From contig OY725491.1 of assembly GCA_963281255.1 (NCBI GenBank), forward strand, positions 5,072,857 to 5,136,856: 64,000 nucleotides of DNA. Direction: 5' to 3'. Below the pieces are notes generated by a model that made no database searches, was not told the origin of the DNA, and saw nothing but the letters and a program-made list of their open reading frames with translations. A program made the translations under genes and the position numbers. Every line of letters starts with the position of its first letter. Positions within the stretch are counted from its first letter, which is position 1. This stretch comes from Aphrocallistes beatrix. Its lineage: Eukaryota > Porifera > Hexactinellida > Sceptrulophora > Aphrocallistidae. Positions 61,060-64,000 of this stretch are shown one piece after another.

Positions 61060-62640
61060 CTATGCACCCAAAGTTTGTTGCGCCCAGTCAGCGGATTCCA
61101 TGTTTTCCTCCGGTCGGTTTGTTGCCGGTGTTAGAACTTCTGGCGATGTTAACATCTGCCCATGCGTTGCCTTGATCACAGAAGGTGCTGAACCTGAGTA
61201 CCGCTTCACGTGATCGAGGTGCACCCACTTGTCTCTGCGTGGCAACCGAAGTTTCACGTTCGGTCCCTTCCTCCAAAGGACATCGAAAGGGCCGTCGAAC
61301 TTGGGGGATAGGGAATACTCCATCTTGTTGCGCCTCAACATGACTCTATCTCCCTCATTGATATCCGACGTCGTTTTACTCGCATTGTAGCGTTCCCTTT
61401 CCCTCTGGAGGTTCGTTTTGATATTTTCTTCAGCAATTTCCTCCAGCTCTGCCCTATTGGGCTTGAGGGTCGCAAGGTACTCCCCATGAGTGTTGGTCTC
61501 TCCGTCTCTTAGATGCTTACACCAAGAGTCGAGTGGAGACAGTGGTTCCCTCCCGAACGCGAGCATGTGAGGTGATATGCGGGTTGTGGCATTCTCCATG
61601 CTATTTATGTGAAAGCAAACTTCCGCTAACAATGCGATTTCTTCATTTTGTCTAGCTGCTGCTCACGCTAAGGAGGGTAGCTCCCATTAACGCGGTCTTA
61701 GTCTGTACCCACTTCTGACCCAGCTTTACGCGACCATCCCAATCGAATGTCACCTGTCCTCTTTGTTCCATAAACCTTCTTCCTAGTAGTAGGGTTGGTT
61801 GGCTGCCGTCAATGATCCGGATGCGCTCTTGGGATGGGTCTACACCCTCGATTACTATCGAAACGTCCACATATCCGATGACCCTGCCCGGGTTGCTGCA
61901 TAATCCATAAACTTTGCTCGGGGCGGGATGAATGATGTGCTCCAGGTCAAGCTGTCGAGCGGTACCAAGGTCCATGACACTTGGTGTGTGTCAAGCATGA
62001 CCGTTATTTTGTGCGATCTAATCTGAATTTCAATCGTGACCCATCCTCTTGGGCTGAGACCAGGTATACTCTCTGTTTACTGGCACCGTCGGAATTCCCT
62101 GTTTTGCTTGCCCTGTCGTCTCTTATCCGAGGACATGCGACCGGTCTATGCCCTGCTTCCCCACACACTGAACAGTATCTGTTGGGGCAGGATCGGCGAG
62201 GTGTTCAGCCGAGCCGCACGAATAGCACCTGAGTTCTCTTCGTTGACCTTTCCTAGTTCTACCCTTAGTGCGAACGAACTGGATATTAGACGGGGGAGTT
62301 TCTTCCATGCTCGAACCTTCGCCAGCACTTCTTGCTTCCACATTGGCTACGTAGTGCATTCGCGTCCCCCGATCCAGCGGTAAACCTTGCCTTTCGTAGC
62401 TGGGTACAGAACTGGAATGCTTTGTCTACTGACAGTGTGTCATCCTTAGGTTTCACCCATTCCTTGAGTTTCTGCTGAGTCTCAGAGGAGACTTTTTTGA
62501 CTTGCGAGACCATGAAGCACCGCTCTTGCCGTAAGCCCTGCTTTTACTCCCTCTTCCAAGTAGCGCGTGATAAGTCTTGCACCGGCTCTCCCGTACTCAT
62601 ACTTACCAACCCTCCAGGGATCCCTGGATTATGTGATACC
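61060..62640 (-). pseudogene. Gypsy-type LTR retrotransposon fragment with internal deletion
   Basis: Read on the minus strand: a gag-like stretch (62513-62286, QQKLKEWVKPKDDTLSVDKA), then a zinc-knuckle-like CYSCGSAEHLAD (about 62240). A protease-like region follows (VMLDT near 61995, then MDLGTARQLDLEHIIHPAPS, PTLLLGRRFMEQRG), and then directly the end of an integrase (61632-61060). The integrase part has MENATTRISPHMLAFGREP and SPKFDGPFDVLWRKG, PNVKLRLPRRDKWVHLDHVK, a GPY/F-type module with a chromodomain-less end. Reverse transcriptase and RNase H are missing between them, and frames are broken. No LTRs were found. Confidence 0.82.
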
Positions 62641-62768
62641 GACAGTTCGATGCGGGACAATTCGATGCGGACAATTCGATACGCGACAATTCGATACAAT
62701 GACAATTCGATACATGACAATTCGATACAATGACAATTCGATACATGACAATTCGATACAATGACAAT
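62641..62768. repeat. Tandem array of GACAATTCGATACA units
   Basis: About eight units, partly in a 31-bp higher-order period (TGACAATTCGATACA and ATGACAATTCGATACA alternating). It opens GATACCGACAGTTCGATGCG, like the end of the element at 6482-7188, but no inverted partner follows. ORFs in both strands across it are repeat artefacts. Confidence 0.85.
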
Positions 62769-62777
62769 GAAAGAGTA

Positions 62778-63328
62778 CAGTCGACTCAGCTTAATCGGGA
62801 CCAGGGGTGTAGTGCTCAAATTTCTTTTGGGGGAGCGCTTATAAAAGAATATATTAAGCAAAAATTGGTAAAACGTTACTTTTCTAACACCGAAACATGT
62901 TGTAATCCACATTACGAGTAACATAAACTAAAAATACTTCCAAATAATGTTGTCCTTCTTCGGTGCAGATGTTTTATCTTTCAAACTTCGACACACCGAG
63001 GCAGAATTATGATACTACTTATGTCCCGTTATTTTGCATGCAGAGGTTGGCATGTATGCTTTCAGTACATTATAAAACAGTCGACTCCGCAATCCATTCT
63101 TGCCAAACGATTATATAGGTAATAACAATCGTCAAGTTAAAGTGAGGGAGTGCCGATCCCCCTTAAATTTTTAGTGAGGGAGCGCTGCTCCCCCTTGAAT
63201 TTGTAGTGGGGGAGCACCGCTCCTCCCCGCTCCCCCTACACTACACCCCTGATCGGGACACCCTCGTTCCAGAATTTTGTATCAATTAAGCGAAGTTTGT
63301 CCCCGATTAAACGAGGTCGACTTTACTG
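62778..63328. mobile_element. Pogo-like MITE, CAGTCGACTCCGC family, interrupted
   Basis: The outer ends CAGTCGACTCAGCTTAATCG and the inverse (GAGGTCGACTTTACTG) belong to the family at 4207 and are flanked by TA. The interior is split by a hAT-like element (62802-63251). Removing that element and one copy of its 8-bp duplication leaves a MITE of about 90 bp. Confidence 0.8.
62802..63251. mobile_element. hAT-like MITE, 8-bp duplication, nested
   Basis: A 450-bp element with perfect inverted ends CAGGGGTGTAGTG / CACTACACCCCTG and ATCGGGAC duplicated at 62794-62801 and 63252-63259. The right half repeats GGGGGAGCGCTGCTCCCCC-like blocks. There is no ORF. Confidence 0.9.
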
Positions 63329-63764
63329 TACGTATATACAAATTTAGCAAAAGTGTGATTGTTTAATTGAATAAGATAGATGACTAAGATGTGTAAAGTA
63401 TGAAAATTTAGCAAAAAGAAAGAACATAATAAAGTGGTGAATTAATCTAAGCCAATGTGATGAGCAATGCCATGCAAAAACTCCATAATTGGGCGATTAA
63501 AGTAATCTAAATATTACTTTTGATAAAGCTCAACGGATTGATTTCAAAATTGTAAAGTGATCAATATTGTGTAGTGACTAATTCACTATATCCAATATAC
63601 GTATAATGTATTTCCAATGTATTTAGTTTGTTTAATGATAAAGTTTCATTGTATCTATTTCAAATCCAAATGTGCATATAGCCTTGTGGTGGATTCATCA
63701 CTGAGTGTATAAATAGAGTCTTCATTGTTAAAAAGTGTATGCATATTTAACTCTTTTGTCTATA
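63329..63764. promoter_or_regulatory. Upstream region of the third gene with TATA box
   Basis: TATAAATAG lies at 63708-63716, about 50 bp before the ATG at 63765, the usual placing for a TATA box plus a short leader. The rest of the 435 bp is AT-rich with no repeat recognised. Confidence 0.5.
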
Positions 63765-64000
63765 ATGAATTTCGTAATCAGATTTACTGGCTTCCTAATA
63801 ATCTTTTCAGCTCCAAACATTGGCATTCATATCAAAAATATTCCAGAAGTGTTATTAGATGTTAACCGCACTAACATTTATGATTGTGAAATTCCATGTC
63901 AATATTCTGGAAACCCTGAAAACCCGGACGCAGAATTTTTCATGGTTATGAATGATGGCGATATACAAAATGCGATCGACACCAAACCATCTGCACCCAT
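63765..64000 (+). CDS. 5' end of a third gene, possibly GT10 fucosyltransferase-like (partial)
   Basis: The open frame from ATG 63765 runs to the window end. MNFVIRFTGFLIIFSAPN is a hydrophobic start fit for a signal peptide or signal anchor. IYDCEIPCQYSGNPENPDAE then FFMVMNDGDI and KPSAP follow. The 'C-x-x-x-C-x-y-(8-10)-x-DA-x-x-F' spacing resembles the N-terminal part of GT10 alpha-1,3-fucosyltransferases (C...CxYT...DADAVxFH). The next expected motif (Q-x-x-x-x-x-x-x-ESP) would lie beyond the edge. A splice acceptor look-alike (ATCTTTTCAG, ending 63810) falls in frame, so the exon might instead begin at 63811. Function is an inference. Confidence 0.45.
   Translation, partial: MNFVIRFTGFLIIFSAPNIGIHIKNIPEVLLDVNRTNIYDCEIPCQYSGNPENPDAEFFMVMNDGDIQNAIDTKPSAP

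Noticed and set aside
62641..62768. Open frames in both strands over the GACAATTCGATACA array
   Set aside because: They arise because the repeat period leaves frames free of stops; the peptides are pure repeats (IRYNDNSIHDN-like).

Overview
This is AT-rich eukaryotic DNA with spliced genes and very dense repeats. The gene content (adhesion-type seven-helix receptors, arrays of scavenger-receptor cysteine-rich (SRCR) domains, an NLR-like NACHT/LRR fragment, Gypsy and mariner elements) points to an early-branching metazoan. A demosponge is my best guess, from family knowledge only; no sequence here fixes the species.

The window is dominated by two paralogous receptor genes in head-to-tail order on the + strand. 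Gene A enters at the left edge and ends at 21740. I place 11 exons: four SRCR exons, a Thr-rich stalk, an Ig domain with the start of a GAIN domain, two further GAIN exons, a GPS plus TM1-3 exon, a TM4-7 exon and a cytoplasmic tail. Gene B (26445-59803) is complete in outline: a signal-peptide exon, 14 SRCR exons, then the same stalk/Ig/GAIN/GPS/7TM/tail series. All SRCR exons are flanked by phase-1 introns. In gene B they alternate strictly between two classes: a divergent eight-cysteine form (called D) and a classical six-cysteine form (called C), giving seven D-C pairs. In both genes the GPS keeps the His-Leu/Thr cleavage site but lacks both cysteines of one of its two usual disulfides. Gene B also has irregularities: a TGA at a conserved Cys position in exon B10, a 4-nt frame loss in the Ig/GAIN exon B15, and a one-base loss at exon B19 that a downstream AG can compensate.

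Between A and B (about 23387-25094) lies a frame-broken NLR-like fragment whose upstream end abuts a repeat. After gene B come repeats, a decayed Gypsy element on the - strand (61060-62640) and nested MITEs. At the right edge is the 5' end of a third + strand gene (63765 onward, TATA box upstream), perhaps a GT10-type fucosyltransferase-like protein.

The introns are filled with mobile elements. Several have readable ends: a DD37D mariner-like element (52456-53766) with perfect inverted repeats and TA duplication; MITEs sharing its terminal sequence; a foldback element with a 9-bp duplication (12484-13628); an element with a 7-bp duplication (6482-7188); hAT-like MITEs with 8-bp duplications (38241-38862; 62802-63251); two MITEs with 6-bp duplications (15125-15343; 35603-35819); and Helitron-like repeats with a GC-rich multi-hairpin tail. 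No tRNA, rRNA or CRISPR array was recognised. Everything here was read by eye; no database search or alignment was run.
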